DNA from: an uncultured Sutterella sp.
GTDB lineage: Bacteria > Pseudomonadota > Gammaproteobacteria > Burkholderiales > Burkholderiaceae_F
Assembly: GCA_905202595.1 (NCBI GenBank)
Contig: CAJKSP010000044.1
Span: 1-20,708, forward strand
Length of the DNA stretch: 20,708 nucleotides
Direction of reading: 5' to 3'
In this document: positions 1 through 7,042 of the stretch, one piece after another
How the letters are laid out: each line of letters opens with the position of its first letter
Numbering within the stretch: position 1 is the stretch's first letter
The notes under the pieces: generated by a model
What the model saw: only the letters and a program-made list of their open reading frames with translations
The model's database searches: none
Told to the model about the DNA's origin: nothing
Program-made: the position numbers and the translations under genes

Positions 1-75
1 TCGGAGCCCGAAGCGCCTGTCGATTCTAAAGAGGCGCCGCAGCGGCAGCTGAGCGCGATCCTTTCGGCGCGCTAA
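1..75 (+). CDS. C-terminal end of an unidentified protein (5' truncated by window)
   Basis: Frame 1 is open from the first base to a TAA at 73-75 and gives 24 residues ending LSAILSAR. The stretch is charged and proline/glutamate-rich at first, then helical, as in many protein tails. It overlaps the stop codon of the convergent ABC ATPase gene by three bases, a plausible convergent arrangement. No family can be assigned from so short a tail, and an open frame of 24 codons in GC-rich DNA could also be chance. Confidence 0.4.
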   Translation, partial: SEPEAPVDSKEAPQRQLSAILSAR

Positions 76-1202
76 GGCGCCGGATAGACGAAGAGCTTCT
101 GCGGATTGACCGAGAGCCAGGCGCGGGCGCCTGGTTCGGCGCCTTCGGGAAGACTCGGCGCATTGACCTTCAGCAGCCGCTCGCGGCCTTCGCGCATGCA
201 GCTTTCAGGAACTACGGTCACGCGTACGAAGCTTCCCATGAAGTGCGCGTTGCGCACAACAACGGGAATGCCGCCCGCAGCGGGTTCCTCGCCGAAGGAG
301 AGCTTCGCGTCTTCGCTGCGGAAGAAGACGAGGGCGCGGCCGCCCGTGAATCCGGCCAGACGCTCGCGGCTGGAAGCGGAGAGGCTTGCTGCATCGGCTT
401 CAACGCCGAACCAGGCAAGGCGGCCATTTGCATAACTCGCTTCCACTTTGTTGGAGCTGCCGACGAAGCCCGCAACGAAAGACGTCGCCGGACGCTGCCA
501 GACTTCTTCGGGCGTGCCCACCTGATGAATCAGACCGCCTTCCATCACGACGATGCGGTCGCCGAGCACCATGGCTTCGTCCTGATCGTGCGTGACGATC
601 ACTGCCGTAATGCCGAGGCGCTTGAGGATGACGGCAAGCTCCTCGCGGACCTTGTGGCGGATCTGCGCATCGAGCGCGGAAAGCGGCTCGTCGAGGAGCA
701 GCACGCGGGGACGGATCGCCAGGGCGCGCACGAGCGCGACGCGCTGGCGCTGGCCGCCCGAAAGGGCGAGCACGCTGCGGCGGCGGTATTTTTCAAGGTT
801 GACGAGCGAGAGCATGCGAGAGACGGTCTCGTCGATCTTCTCCTTCGGCTCGCCGCGGATCTTGAGGCCGTAGGCGATGTTCTCCTCCACCGTCATGTGG
901 GGAAAGAGCGCGTACTGCTGGAACATAAACCCGATGCGGCGCTTTTCGGCCGGCACGTGCGTGAGATCGGCGCCGCCGATGACGACGCTGCCTCCTTCGT
1001 CCGGGGTTTCGAGGCCGGAGATGATGCGAAGGAGCGTCGTCTTGCCGCAGCCCGACGGTCCGAGGAGCACCGTGCGGCAGCCCGGCTCGAGCGTAAGCGA
1101 GAAGGGCTTCAGCACAAGCGTGCTGCCGTAGTGCTTGCTGATGTTCTTGAGCTCGATCGACACGGAGTCGGCGATCGGCGATTCATTGGTGCTGGTAGTC
1201 AT
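72..1202 (-). CDS. ABC transporter ATP-binding protein (PotA/FbpC/PhnT type)
   Basis: This is the ATPase that powers the importer encoded upstream, acting on the cytoplasmic face of the inner membrane. The 376-residue protein has Walker A GPSGCGKTT at about 48-56, the Q-loop FQQYALF near 94-100, signature LSGGQRQR at 147-154, Walker B VLLLDEP at 167-173, the D-loop SALD and the switch His in VTHDQDEA at 205. The C-terminal ~100 residues fit a TOBE-type regulatory domain, and the length is normal for the PotA/FbpC/PhnT group. The ATG at 1202 is preceded by AAGGAG at a spacing of about nine. It is the last gene of the operon, 21 bp after the second permease. The substrate cannot be read from the ATPase. 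Confidence 0.93.
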   Translation of the reverse strand: MTTSTNESPIADSVSIELKNISKHYGSTLVLKPFSLTLEPGCRTVLLGPSGCGKTTLLRIISGLETPDEGGSVVIGGADLTHVPAEKRRIGFMFQQYALFPHMTVEENIAYGLKIRGEPKEKIDETVSRMLSLVNLEKYRRRSVLALSGGQRQRVALVRALAIRPRVLLLDEPLSALDAQIRHKVREELAVILKRLGITAVIVTHDQDEAMVLGDRIVVMEGGLIHQVGTPEEVWQRPATSFVAGFVGSSNKVEASYANGRLAWFGVEADAASLSASSRERLAGFTGGRALVFFRSEDAKLSFGEEPAAGGIPVVVRNAHFMGSFVRVTVVPESCMREGRERLLKVNAPSLPEGAEPGARAWLSVNPQKLFVYPAP

Positions 1203-1223
1203 GATTCGGTTCTCCTTGCCGCT

Positions 1224-2081
1224 TCAGCGGGACTCTTCTTTGGCTTCGCGCGCGAGGCGGGCGAGCTGCCGGCGCTTAAGCCAGCCGGGAAGCGCCTGCA
1301 TGAGCGAGAGAAGAGGAACGAGGATCACAAAGAAGACGAAGGTGTAGGCGCTGCCGACCTCGAGGCGCATGGAGGCATAGGCGTCGGCCATGCCCACGGG
1401 GAGCGTGCGGGTGTAGGGCGTCTGCAGCATCCAGGAGATGTTGAATTCGCCGAGCGAAACCGTCATCACCATGAGGCCGCCGGCGACGATGCCGGGCATG
1501 GCGACCGGCACGACCACCTTCATGAAGGTCGTCCAGGCCGAAGCCCCAAGAGTAGCTGAGGCTTCCTCATAGGCGGCGATCGGCTCGATGCGGAGCACCG
1601 CCAGCACGCTTCTCACCATGAAGGGAAGGCAGAACATCACGTGGCCGCAGAGGATGAAGAGCGAGCTCTGCCGAAGCCAGCCCCAGCCGCCCCAGATGAG
1701 GAGGATGCCGAGGCCGATCGCGAGGCCCGGGATCGAAAGCGGGAGGATGAGCGCCTCTTCGATGAGCGCGGCCCAGCGCTTGCGCTCGTTGCGCATCAGC
1801 ACCCACGCAGCCGGGACGCCGATGATCGTGCAGATGACAAGAGCGCCGACGGCGAGGCAGAGGCTTCGCACGATGGTGTCGCCGTAGAGATCGAGCACCT
1901 TCAGGAGCCAGTCGGCGGTAAAGCCCGCCTTGAAGCCCCGGAACGAGTTCTTCATGAAGGCCGTGAAGGCCATCTGGACGACCGGGACGAGGAAGAAGAG
2001 GAGCGTGAGGACGGTCACGGCCGCCTGCGCCCACTGGACCGGCGTCCATTTGGACGCGCAACTGAATCGAGATTTAGACAT
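1224..2081 (-). CDS. ABC transporter permease, second subunit
   Basis: A 285-residue inner-membrane permease with about six hydrophobic helices, beginning near WAQAAVTVLTLLFFLVPV. The cytoplasmic EAA loop, which docks on the ATPase, is seen as EEASATLGASAWTTFMKVVVP about two thirds along. It belongs to the binding-protein-dependent transport inner-membrane component family (PotB/PotC, FbpB, PhnU/PhnV relatives). It starts 20 bp after the stop of the first permease and is preceded by a purine-rich GGGAGG...GAGAG ribosome-site region. The two permeases are separate polypeptides, whereas FbpB-type iron systems usually have one fused double-length permease. That organisation is closer to 2-aminoethylphosphonate or polyamine transporters. 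Confidence 0.92.
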   Translation of the reverse strand: MSKSRFSCASKWTPVQWAQAAVTVLTLLFFLVPVVQMAFTAFMKNSFRGFKAGFTADWLLKVLDLYGDTIVRSLCLAVGALVICTIIGVPAAWVLMRNERKRWAALIEEALILPLSIPGLAIGLGILLIWGGWGWLRQSSLFILCGHVMFCLPFMVRSVLAVLRIEPIAAYEEASATLGASAWTTFMKVVVPVAMPGIVAGGLMVMTVSLGEFNISWMLQTPYTRTLPVGMADAYASMRLEVGSAYTFVFFVILVPLLSLMQALPGWLKRRQLARLAREAKEESR

Positions 2082-2101
2082 GAAGCTCTCAGCCTCCCTC
2101 T

Positions 2102-2908
2102 TTATTCGGCATGAACGCTTCGGCGCGCCGCCCAGCGGGCGGCAAGCAGCATCGCCCAGGTGATGAAGCCGAGGACCACAGCAAGCATGGCGGCGGCGGC
2201 GATGTTGGCCGACAGCGTGAATTCGGTGTAGATCGTGATCGGCAGCACGCTGATGTCGGTTGCAAGCGTGAAGGCCGTGCCGAAGGCGCCCATCGAGGTT
2301 GCGAAGCAGAGCGCGCCCGTCGACACCAGCGCGGGCATGAGCGCCGGGAGCGTCACGTCCTTCAGAATCCGCCAGGACGAAGCGCCGAGCGTTCTCGCCG
2401 CTTCTTCATAAACGGGATCGACGCGCTTCACGGCCGCCATCACGGTCGTGACGACGCGGGGAATGGAAAAGTAGACGTAGCCCGCGAAGAGACCCGCCAT
2501 GCCGTAGGCGAAGACGAACTTCCCGAGGCCGAGGGACGAAGACGCCCAGGAGGCAATGCCGTTGCGGCCGCCGAGCATGATGATCATGAAGCCCACGACG
2601 ACGCCGGGGAAAGAAAGCGGCAGCGTCATGAGGCTCACGATGACGCTGCGGCCTGGGAACTGCGTGCGCTCCAGGAAGAGTCCCGTGAAGGCGCCGAGGA
2701 GCACGCTCACAGCGGCGACGCCGACGGAAAGCAGCACCGTCGAAACGAGACTCTGGAAATACCGCGGATTCGTCAGGATCTGCGCGTAGAGCGCAATCCC
2801 TTCGTCCGACGAGACGGAAGCCGGCAGGAGGCGGATGACTGGAAGCACAAAGAAGGCTGCCATCACGACGAGCGCCGGAATGAGAAATACGAAGTGGCTC
2901 CGCTTCAT
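2102..2908 (-). CDS. ABC transporter permease, first subunit
   Basis: A 268-residue inner-membrane permease. The N-terminus MKRSHFVFLIPALVVMAAFFVLPVI is the first membrane helix, several more follow, and the EAA loop reads EEAARTLGASSWRILKDVTLP. It pairs with the 285-residue permease to form the transmembrane channel. The gene lies 125 bp downstream of the binding-protein stop, and that gap holds a terminator-like hairpin. The ATG at 2908 has only a weak ribosome site. Family assignment is firm; substrate is not. Confidence 0.92.
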   Translation of the reverse strand: MKRSHFVFLIPALVVMAAFFVLPVIRLLPASVSSDEGIALYAQILTNPRYFQSLVSTVLLSVGVAAVSVLLGAFTGLFLERTQFPGRSVIVSLMTLPLSFPGVVVGFMIIMLGGRNGIASWASSSLGLGKFVFAYGMAGLFAGYVYFSIPRVVTTVMAAVKRVDPVYEEAARTLGASSWRILKDVTLPALMPALVSTGALCFATSMGAFGTAFTLATDISVLPITIYTEFTLSANIAAAAMLAVVLGFITWAMLLAARWAARRSVHAE

Positions 2909-2965
2909 GAGCAGGAATCCATGAGAAAAGAGTTGGGGGAGGGAGTGCGCAGGGAAAAGCGGAAG

Positions 2966-3007
2966 AAAAAAGCGGGCGGACGGGACCGCAACAGGCCGCC
3001 GTCCGCC
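2966..3007 (-). terminator. Intra-operon terminator/attenuator after the binding-protein gene
   Basis: On the minus strand a stem GGCGGACGG / CCGTCCGCC (arms 3007-2999 and 2983-2975, perfect 9 bp, 15-nt loop) is followed three bases later by six T (2971-2966). It begins 27 bp past the binding-protein stop and lies before the permease start. This is the usual place for a partial terminator or 3'-end stabiliser that lets a periplasmic binding protein be made in excess over its membrane partners. Confidence 0.7.
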
Positions 3008-3033
3008 GAAAACCCCGCTGCTTGCAGGAGATA

Positions 3034-4071
3034 TCAGCCCTTCACCGACGCAAGGTAGGCGTCGCTGAACTTGCCCTGCACTTCAGCGAGGCGGGCATAG
3101 TCGATGCTCCCCGCACGGGCGTATTCGGAATCCGGGAGGAAGCGCTTGGCCGCTTCAGGCGCGATCTCTTCGAGCTTGCCCACCACCGGGCGCAGGAAGT
3201 TCTCGGCCCAGAGGCGCTGGCCCTTTTCCGAAATCAGAAAGTCGATGATCTTCTTGCCGTTTTCCATGTGCGGCGCGTTCTTCACCAGCGTCATCACATA
3301 GGGAACCTGGATCGTGCCTTCCTTCGGAATCACGAATTCGATCGGCGCCTTGTCGACCCAGCGGGCGCGATAGGCGTCAAAGTCGTAGTCGAAGAGGATG
3401 GGGATCTCGCCCGAGAGGCAGCGGGCATAGGCCGTCTGCTTCGGCACGATCGGGCTGCGCTCCATGAGCGCCTTGTAGTACTTGAGGGCGGGCTCGAAGT
3501 TGTCGAGCGTGCCGCCGTGCGCCTGGTTCACAGCCATGGCGCAGGCATAGCCGACGAAGGCCGACGACGGATCGAGGAAGCCCGTCATGCCGTCGTACTT
3601 TTCATCGAGCAGATCATCCCAGCCCTGCGGGACCGGCAGGTCGCCCAGAGCGTCCTTGTTGACCATGAGGCCGACGGTGCCGCTGTGAATCGACACCCAG
3701 GCGCCGTCAGGATCCTTGAGGCCATCCGGAACCTTCTTCCAGCCTTCGCCCTTGTAGCTCTCCGCGAGGCCCTGGTTCTTGGCATTGATGGCAAAGGAAA
3801 TGCCGAGGTAGGCCGCATCGGCCATCGGATGCTTCGCTTCAGCGATGATCTGAGAGATCGACTGGCCGGAATTCTTGTTGTCGACAGGCACCTCGATGCC
3901 GATCTCGTCCTTGATGAGCTTGAGCATCGAGCCCCAGCCCGCCCATTCTGCCGGGCAGTTGTAGATGACAGCGGACTTGCCGGCTTCGGCGGCAAAAACA
4001 TTCGAAAAGCCGAAGCAGGGCGCAGCGAGAGCCGCGGCAAGGGCGCCGCGTGCAAATTCACGACGATTCAT
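3034..4071 (-). CDS. Periplasmic substrate-binding protein of an Fe(III)/2-AEP/polyamine-type ABC importer
   Basis: A 345-residue periplasmic solute receptor that delivers ligand to the downstream permeases. The N-terminus MNRREFARGALAAALAAP, followed by FGFSNVFAAEA, is an export signal with a twin-arginine pair and likely cleavage near AAEA. The body resembles the AfuA/PhnS-like binding proteins, for example GTVGLMVNKDAL in the first half and GEIPILFDYDFDAYRAR in the second. The paired tyrosines typical of FbpA ferric sites are not obvious, so iron is not favoured over an organic ligand. I chose the ATG at 4071 because TGAGG lies nine bases upstream and the signal begins there. A TTG at 4110 in frame would add 13 residues ahead of it. 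Confidence 0.88.
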   Translation of the reverse strand: MNRREFARGALAAALAAPCFGFSNVFAAEAGKSAVIYNCPAEWAGWGSMLKLIKDEIGIEVPVDNKNSGQSISQIIAEAKHPMADAAYLGISFAINAKNQGLAESYKGEGWKKVPDGLKDPDGAWVSIHSGTVGLMVNKDALGDLPVPQGWDDLLDEKYDGMTGFLDPSSAFVGYACAMAVNQAHGGTLDNFEPALKYYKALMERSPIVPKQTAYARCLSGEIPILFDYDFDAYRARWVDKAPIEFVIPKEGTIQVPYVMTLVKNAPHMENGKKIIDFLISEKGQRLWAENFLRPVVGKLEEIAPEAAKRFLPDSEYARAGSIDYARLAEVQGKFSDAYLASVKG

Positions 4072-4333
4072 GAGACTAAGCCTCAGAGATTTGCAAGTGA
4101 TGGTTTTCAAAGCGAAGCGCAGTCTAGAAACCGCTCGTGAAGCATCAGTGTCGGCTTTATGACATTTCGATGACGCCTGGAATCCTGATCCGCCGCGGCC
4201 GCGCCTTCAAAGCCAATCGCCCGAAGCGGCTGCCGTTGAAAAATGCCGCTTTCGAGGTCAAAAGCGGCAGAAAGCGTTGAGTAGAATCGAAGAAAGAAGG
4301 CCCTCCGGCCTTTGCATCTGCTGGGAGCACATC
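4072..4333. promoter_or_regulatory. Divergent intergenic region between binding protein and small lipoprotein
   Basis: These 262 bp must contain the promoter of the ABC operon (minus) and of the small lipoprotein gene (+). I cannot point to a convincing -35/-10 pair on either strand. The only clear structure is the perfect hairpin at 4244-4269, listed separately. Confidence 0.4.
4239..4269 (-). terminator. Rho-independent terminator, minus strand
   Basis: Perfect 9-bp inverted repeat TGCCGCTTT / AAAGCGGCA (4244-4252 and 4261-4269) with an 8-nt loop. On the minus strand it is followed by five T (4243-4239). It would stop minus-strand transcription before the ABC operon promoter. The nearest minus-strand gene upstream ends at 4557, so its transcript would run antisense through the small lipoprotein gene before reaching this point. 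Confidence 0.6.
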
Positions 4334-4525
4334 ATGAAGAGACGCCGTCTGCTTGCCCTCGTGCCCGCCGCATGTTTGGCGGCCATCACGCTGTCCGGCT
4401 GCCATCCTTTCCATCGCCGGCAGCCGGCGCCGCCGGCAGGCGGCCGTCGGCCTGAACCTGCACCGGGACCGGGTCCTGCCGGCAATCCGCCTCCGCCATC
4501 TCGCGGCCGCGGGAGCCGCTGGTAG
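4334..4525 (+). CDS. Small proline-rich lipoprotein
   Basis: The 63-residue product starts MKRRRLLALVPAACLAAITLSGC, a positively charged n-region, hydrophobic core and lipobox LSGC with the lipidated Cys at 23. The mature ~40 residues are almost wholly Pro, Gly, Arg and Ala (QPAPPAGG, PAPGPGPAG, PPPPSRGRG), so it should be unstructured and basic, tethered to a membrane. The ATG at 4334 has GGGAG five bases upstream. An in-frame ATG at 4277 would place 19 polar residues ahead of the signal and is unlikely. No known function. A hairpin GCCGC/GCGGC then TTT just after the stop may terminate it. Confidence 0.65.
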   Translation: MKRRRLLALVPAACLAAITLSGCHPFHRRQPAPPAGGRRPEPAPGPGPAGNPPPPSRGRGSRW

Positions 4526-4556
4526 GAAACGCCGCGTCTCTTCGGCGGCTTTCGCG

Positions 4557-6074
4557 TCAGGCTTCAGCCGCTTCTGCTTGCGTCCGGCCGGCAGCTCTTG
4601 CGAGCGACGCCCAGGAGAGCTTGCCGCCCTGAAGCAGGCGGCCGGCGGATTCCGCTGAATCGAAAGCGCCGGGAAGTCCCAGTGCGGCGGCCGCAGCGGC
4701 TTGCGATTCTGAAGGCTTCTCAAGCGCCAAGCGGCCGTCGTCGCCGAGATGGGCCGAGAGCGTCTGAACGTCCGCGAGCAGGGCCTGGGTGGATCGAGAC
4801 GGCTCAAAGTCGCCGTGCAGCGCGTCGCCGAGCGCTCGCTGATGGTCCATCCAGGAGAGCATCCCTTCTGCGAGGAAGGCAATGAAGCCAGCCCCGCTCC
4901 TCACGCCGGGCTTAGGCGCTGCGTAGTCCGGCAGCGTCCGAATGAGGCTCGATACGCGGCCGGCAACGCCCCGCCAGCTTGCGGCCATCCGCCGCCACCC
5001 CTCGAGCGCCTTCTTCAGCGGAAGCTCGGCAGGTGCGGCGAGTCCGAAGAACCCGAAGCCGGCCGCCGCTTCATCAACGGCGGCTTCATCTCGAAGAAGC
5101 GGACCGCGATCCGCCGGCCGGCGGAAAAAGCGCTTCGAGGCCTCCGGAATCTGCGCCCAGCCGATGCGGCCGAGCCGCCAGGCCTCCTCAATGGCCGCGA
5201 GGTGCTGCGCAAACGCTTCGCACTGATCGATCTGCATCTGCGGATCAAAGAAAACAAAGGCTGCGCAGCCCAGCTTGCGGTCCGACCCGGATCCCGGACA
5301 AGGCTCGCGGCCTCGGGAGCCCGGGTACTGACGCCCGAAGCAGCGCGCCTCGGGCATGTAGGCGGCAAGGCTGCTTCGAAGCTCTGCGCCATGCGCTTGG
5401 ATGATCTTTCGGAGCGCCTCGCTCGAGGCATGCGTTCCCGTCGACATGTCGAGCGCAATCGGAATGCCGGTGCGGGCGCCTCCCGTGAGCTGCGCCCAGA
5501 CGCTCTCCGCCCCGTCGAGCAAAGAGGGCTTTTTGGCCAACAGGGAGAGGCTCTCCGGCTCGCCCGTGAGGCCGTTGGCCAAAAGCCTCATGCAGGAGCA
5601 GACAGGCCCCGAATCGGCAGAAGGCCAGCAGTTGCCGAGCGATGCGCCGGCAAGCCACACAGGCTGCTGCCCGTCGGCAGAGCGAAGTTCGGAGAGGCGG
5701 GCAATCCGAAGCTTGCCAAGGCGCTCCATGGCTTCGAGGGCGCCAAGCCGCTGGAAAAAGGCTTCAATGCGAGGGACGCTGTCAAAGCCGGCCTGCTGAA
5801 GGGCTTCAGCGGCAGAGGCGCCCGGCGGAAGAAGAGCGAGCTCAGACGCTAGAAGGAGCGCTTCTTCAGTCAAGGCGGACGTGCATCCAAGAGCGAGCAG
5901 GGCGTCGTCAGCCAGACGGCTCTCCCGCAGCGCGCCGGCGCAGAGAATCAGGCCGCCGGCCGGAAAAGGGGCAAATCCCGAAGGCATCTGCCGACATAGA
6001 GCAGCAGAATGATTTTTCGGCATAAGAAAACGTGTATACGTTAGACGCTCCCAAATTATGCACGCTTCAGGCAT
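4557..6074 (-). CDS. Hypothetical protein, ~500 residues, no family recognised
   Basis: An uninterrupted frame of 505 codons, rich in Ala, Leu, Gly and Arg, without a signal peptide or clear membrane helix, so probably cytoplasmic. Cysteines cluster in the middle (GNCWPSADSGPVCSCMRLL, then CFGRQYPGS and REPCPG). The C-terminal third is Ala-rich and helical. I do not recognise a domain or catalytic motif. The start is uncertain: ATG at 6074 has GGAAGG twelve bases upstream, and ATG at 6023 (MPKNHSAAL) has no visible ribosome site. It is divergent from the DUF3592-type gene and convergent with the small lipoprotein gene (31 bp between stops). Length and absence of stops favour a real gene. Confidence 0.6.
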   Translation of the reverse strand: MPEACIIWERLTYTRFLMPKNHSAALCRQMPSGFAPFPAGGLILCAGALRESRLADDALLALGCTSALTEEALLLASELALLPPGASAAEALQQAGFDSVPRIEAFFQRLGALEAMERLGKLRIARLSELRSADGQQPVWLAGASLGNCWPSADSGPVCSCMRLLANGLTGEPESLSLLAKKPSLLDGAESVWAQLTGGARTGIPIALDMSTGTHASSEALRKIIQAHGAELRSSLAAYMPEARCFGRQYPGSRGREPCPGSGSDRKLGCAAFVFFDPQMQIDQCEAFAQHLAAIEEAWRLGRIGWAQIPEASKRFFRRPADRGPLLRDEAAVDEAAAGFGFFGLAAPAELPLKKALEGWRRMAASWRGVAGRVSSLIRTLPDYAAPKPGVRSGAGFIAFLAEGMLSWMDHQRALGDALHGDFEPSRSTQALLADVQTLSAHLGDDGRLALEKPSESQAAAAAALGLPGAFDSAESAGRLLQGGKLSWASLARAAGRTQAEAAEA

Positions 6075-6162
6075 CTATGGCTCACGCCTTCCGCTGAGGG
6101 ACAATGCCTATTGAGAAGCATTCTGTGCAGAGAGGATGCGGCGCGAGGCCGCAAAAGAGCCT

Positions 6163-6891
6163 ATGACTTGGATTTTCTACATTGCCGCCTGGCTTTGCGT
6201 CTTCATCGGCATCGGCGGCGCCGTCTGGAGCGCTGTCAAAGCCGCTGAAGCCTTGAGCCTCAAGCGGAACGGCATTCCGACAGCCGGAGAAATCATCCGC
6301 ATTGATGCGGAGGAATTCACCGTTCGCAAAAATGAGGCGCCGGAAATTCGGCATCGCTACTACGAAGTGGTCCGCTATCCGTCGCCGCAGGGCGGCATGC
6401 TGGAAGCGCGGCTCTTTGCCAAATATGAAGATGCGCATCCGCCGATGCGCCCCGTGGGTTCGATCGTGACCGTGCTGGTGAGCCCGCGGGATCCGTCCCG
6501 CATCATTGAGGCCGCAGGGCATCGCGAGCTGGCCGGCCGCATTGCCGGCGTCCTTTTTTCGATCGTTTTTGCTGGCGCCGCCGGCTTTCTATTAGTGCGC
6601 ACCGGGTTTTCGCTTGCCGCAGCCTCGGCGGAAAGCCGCCTCGGCGCCGCTGCGGTCGGCTTGACCGCCCTGGCAGCTGCCTGCGCACTTCTCTGGATCT
6701 GCCGCCGACGCATTCTCTTCAGCCTTCCAGCTGCAGAAGAGCGAGAGATCGTCATGACGGGCGGCCTCGCCGCGAGGCTCCCGGAGATGAAGCCCTTCAG
6801 CGGCCGCGTCCGGTGCCGCATTGACGGCGCTGAAGCGCGTCGGATTTACAAGAACGGAAGGCTTGTTCAAGAAATCAAATGGGAAGGGTGA
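6163..6891 (+). CDS. DUF3592-type membrane protein
   Basis: The 242-residue product has an N-terminal membrane helix (WIFYIAAWLCVFIGIGGAVW), then a beta-rich segment with the pattern of DUF3592 (GIPTAGEIIRID, YYEVVRYPSPQG, GSIVTVLVSPRDPSRIIEA). Two further helices follow (GRIAGVLFSIVFAGAAGFLL and LGAAAVGLTALAAACALLWI) and a soluble tail ending IYKNGRLVQEIKWEG. The family's role is unknown. I use the ATG at 6163 because it opens directly into the helix. An in-frame ATG at 6136 (MRREAAKEP) is possible, and neither has a good ribosome site. The gene converges on the autotransporter, and a scrap of a paralogue lies beyond it at 12073-12194. Confidence 0.75.
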   Translation: MTWIFYIAAWLCVFIGIGGAVWSAVKAAEALSLKRNGIPTAGEIIRIDAEEFTVRKNEAPEIRHRYYEVVRYPSPQGGMLEARLFAKYEDAHPPMRPVGSIVTVLVSPRDPSRIIEAAGHRELAGRIAGVLFSIVFAGAAGFLLVRTGFSLAAASAESRLGAAAVGLTALAAACALLWICRRRILFSLPAAEEREIVMTGGLAARLPEMKPFSGRVRCRIDGAEARRIYKNGRLVQEIKWEG

Positions 6892-6953
6892 AGAGAATCG
6901 CCTCCTGCCTCCTCGCACGAGCACCCAAACCTTACGACGCAGACATGAAGACG

Positions 6954-6991
6954 AAAAAAACGGCACTGTTCTTCTAGAGAACAGATGCCGT
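6954..6991 (-). terminator. Terminator of the autotransporter gene
   Basis: On the minus strand a 13-bp stem with one bulged base (ACGGCA plus CTGTTCT against AGAACAG plus TGCCGT, loop about five bases) is followed by a seven-T run (6960-6954). It begins about 50 bp past the autotransporter stop, in the convergent gap. A clear rho-independent terminator. Confidence 0.8.
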
Positions 6992-6999
6992 TCGGAGAT

Positions 7000-7025
7000 G
7001 GAGGGCGCCTTTTGAAGGCCCCTCC
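7000..7025 (+). terminator. Strong GC hairpin in the convergent gap
   Basis: GGAGGG and GCCTT pair with AAGGC and CCCTCC around a TTG loop, 11 bp with a single bulged C. On the plus strand the T-rich TTTGTCAATTTTT follows after a few bases. It may terminate the DUF3592-type transcript, about 110 bp after its stop. Strand assignment is tentative. Confidence 0.5.
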
Positions 7026-7042
7026 AGAGGCTTTGTCAATTT

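Noticed and set aside
243..1559. A 438-codon plus-strand frame opposite the ABC ATPase and permease
   Set aside because: It is rich in Arg, His and Glu from reverse reading of GC-rich codons, and it crosses two well supported minus-strand genes.
2111..4140. Long plus-strand frames opposite the permease and binding-protein genes
   Set aside because: Antisense shadows of genes with clear family motifs; no ribosome sites or domains.
4749..5852. A 367-codon plus-strand frame opposite the ~500-residue hypothetical gene
   Set aside because: The minus frame is longer and has a more protein-like composition; the plus frame is strongly Arg-biased. Confidence is moderate because the minus gene is itself unrecognised.
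6018..6040. AACGT-GTAT-ACGTT dyad between the divergent hypothetical and DUF3592-type genes
   Set aside because: Arms of only five bases; common by chance, and it overlaps one possible start of the hypothetical gene.
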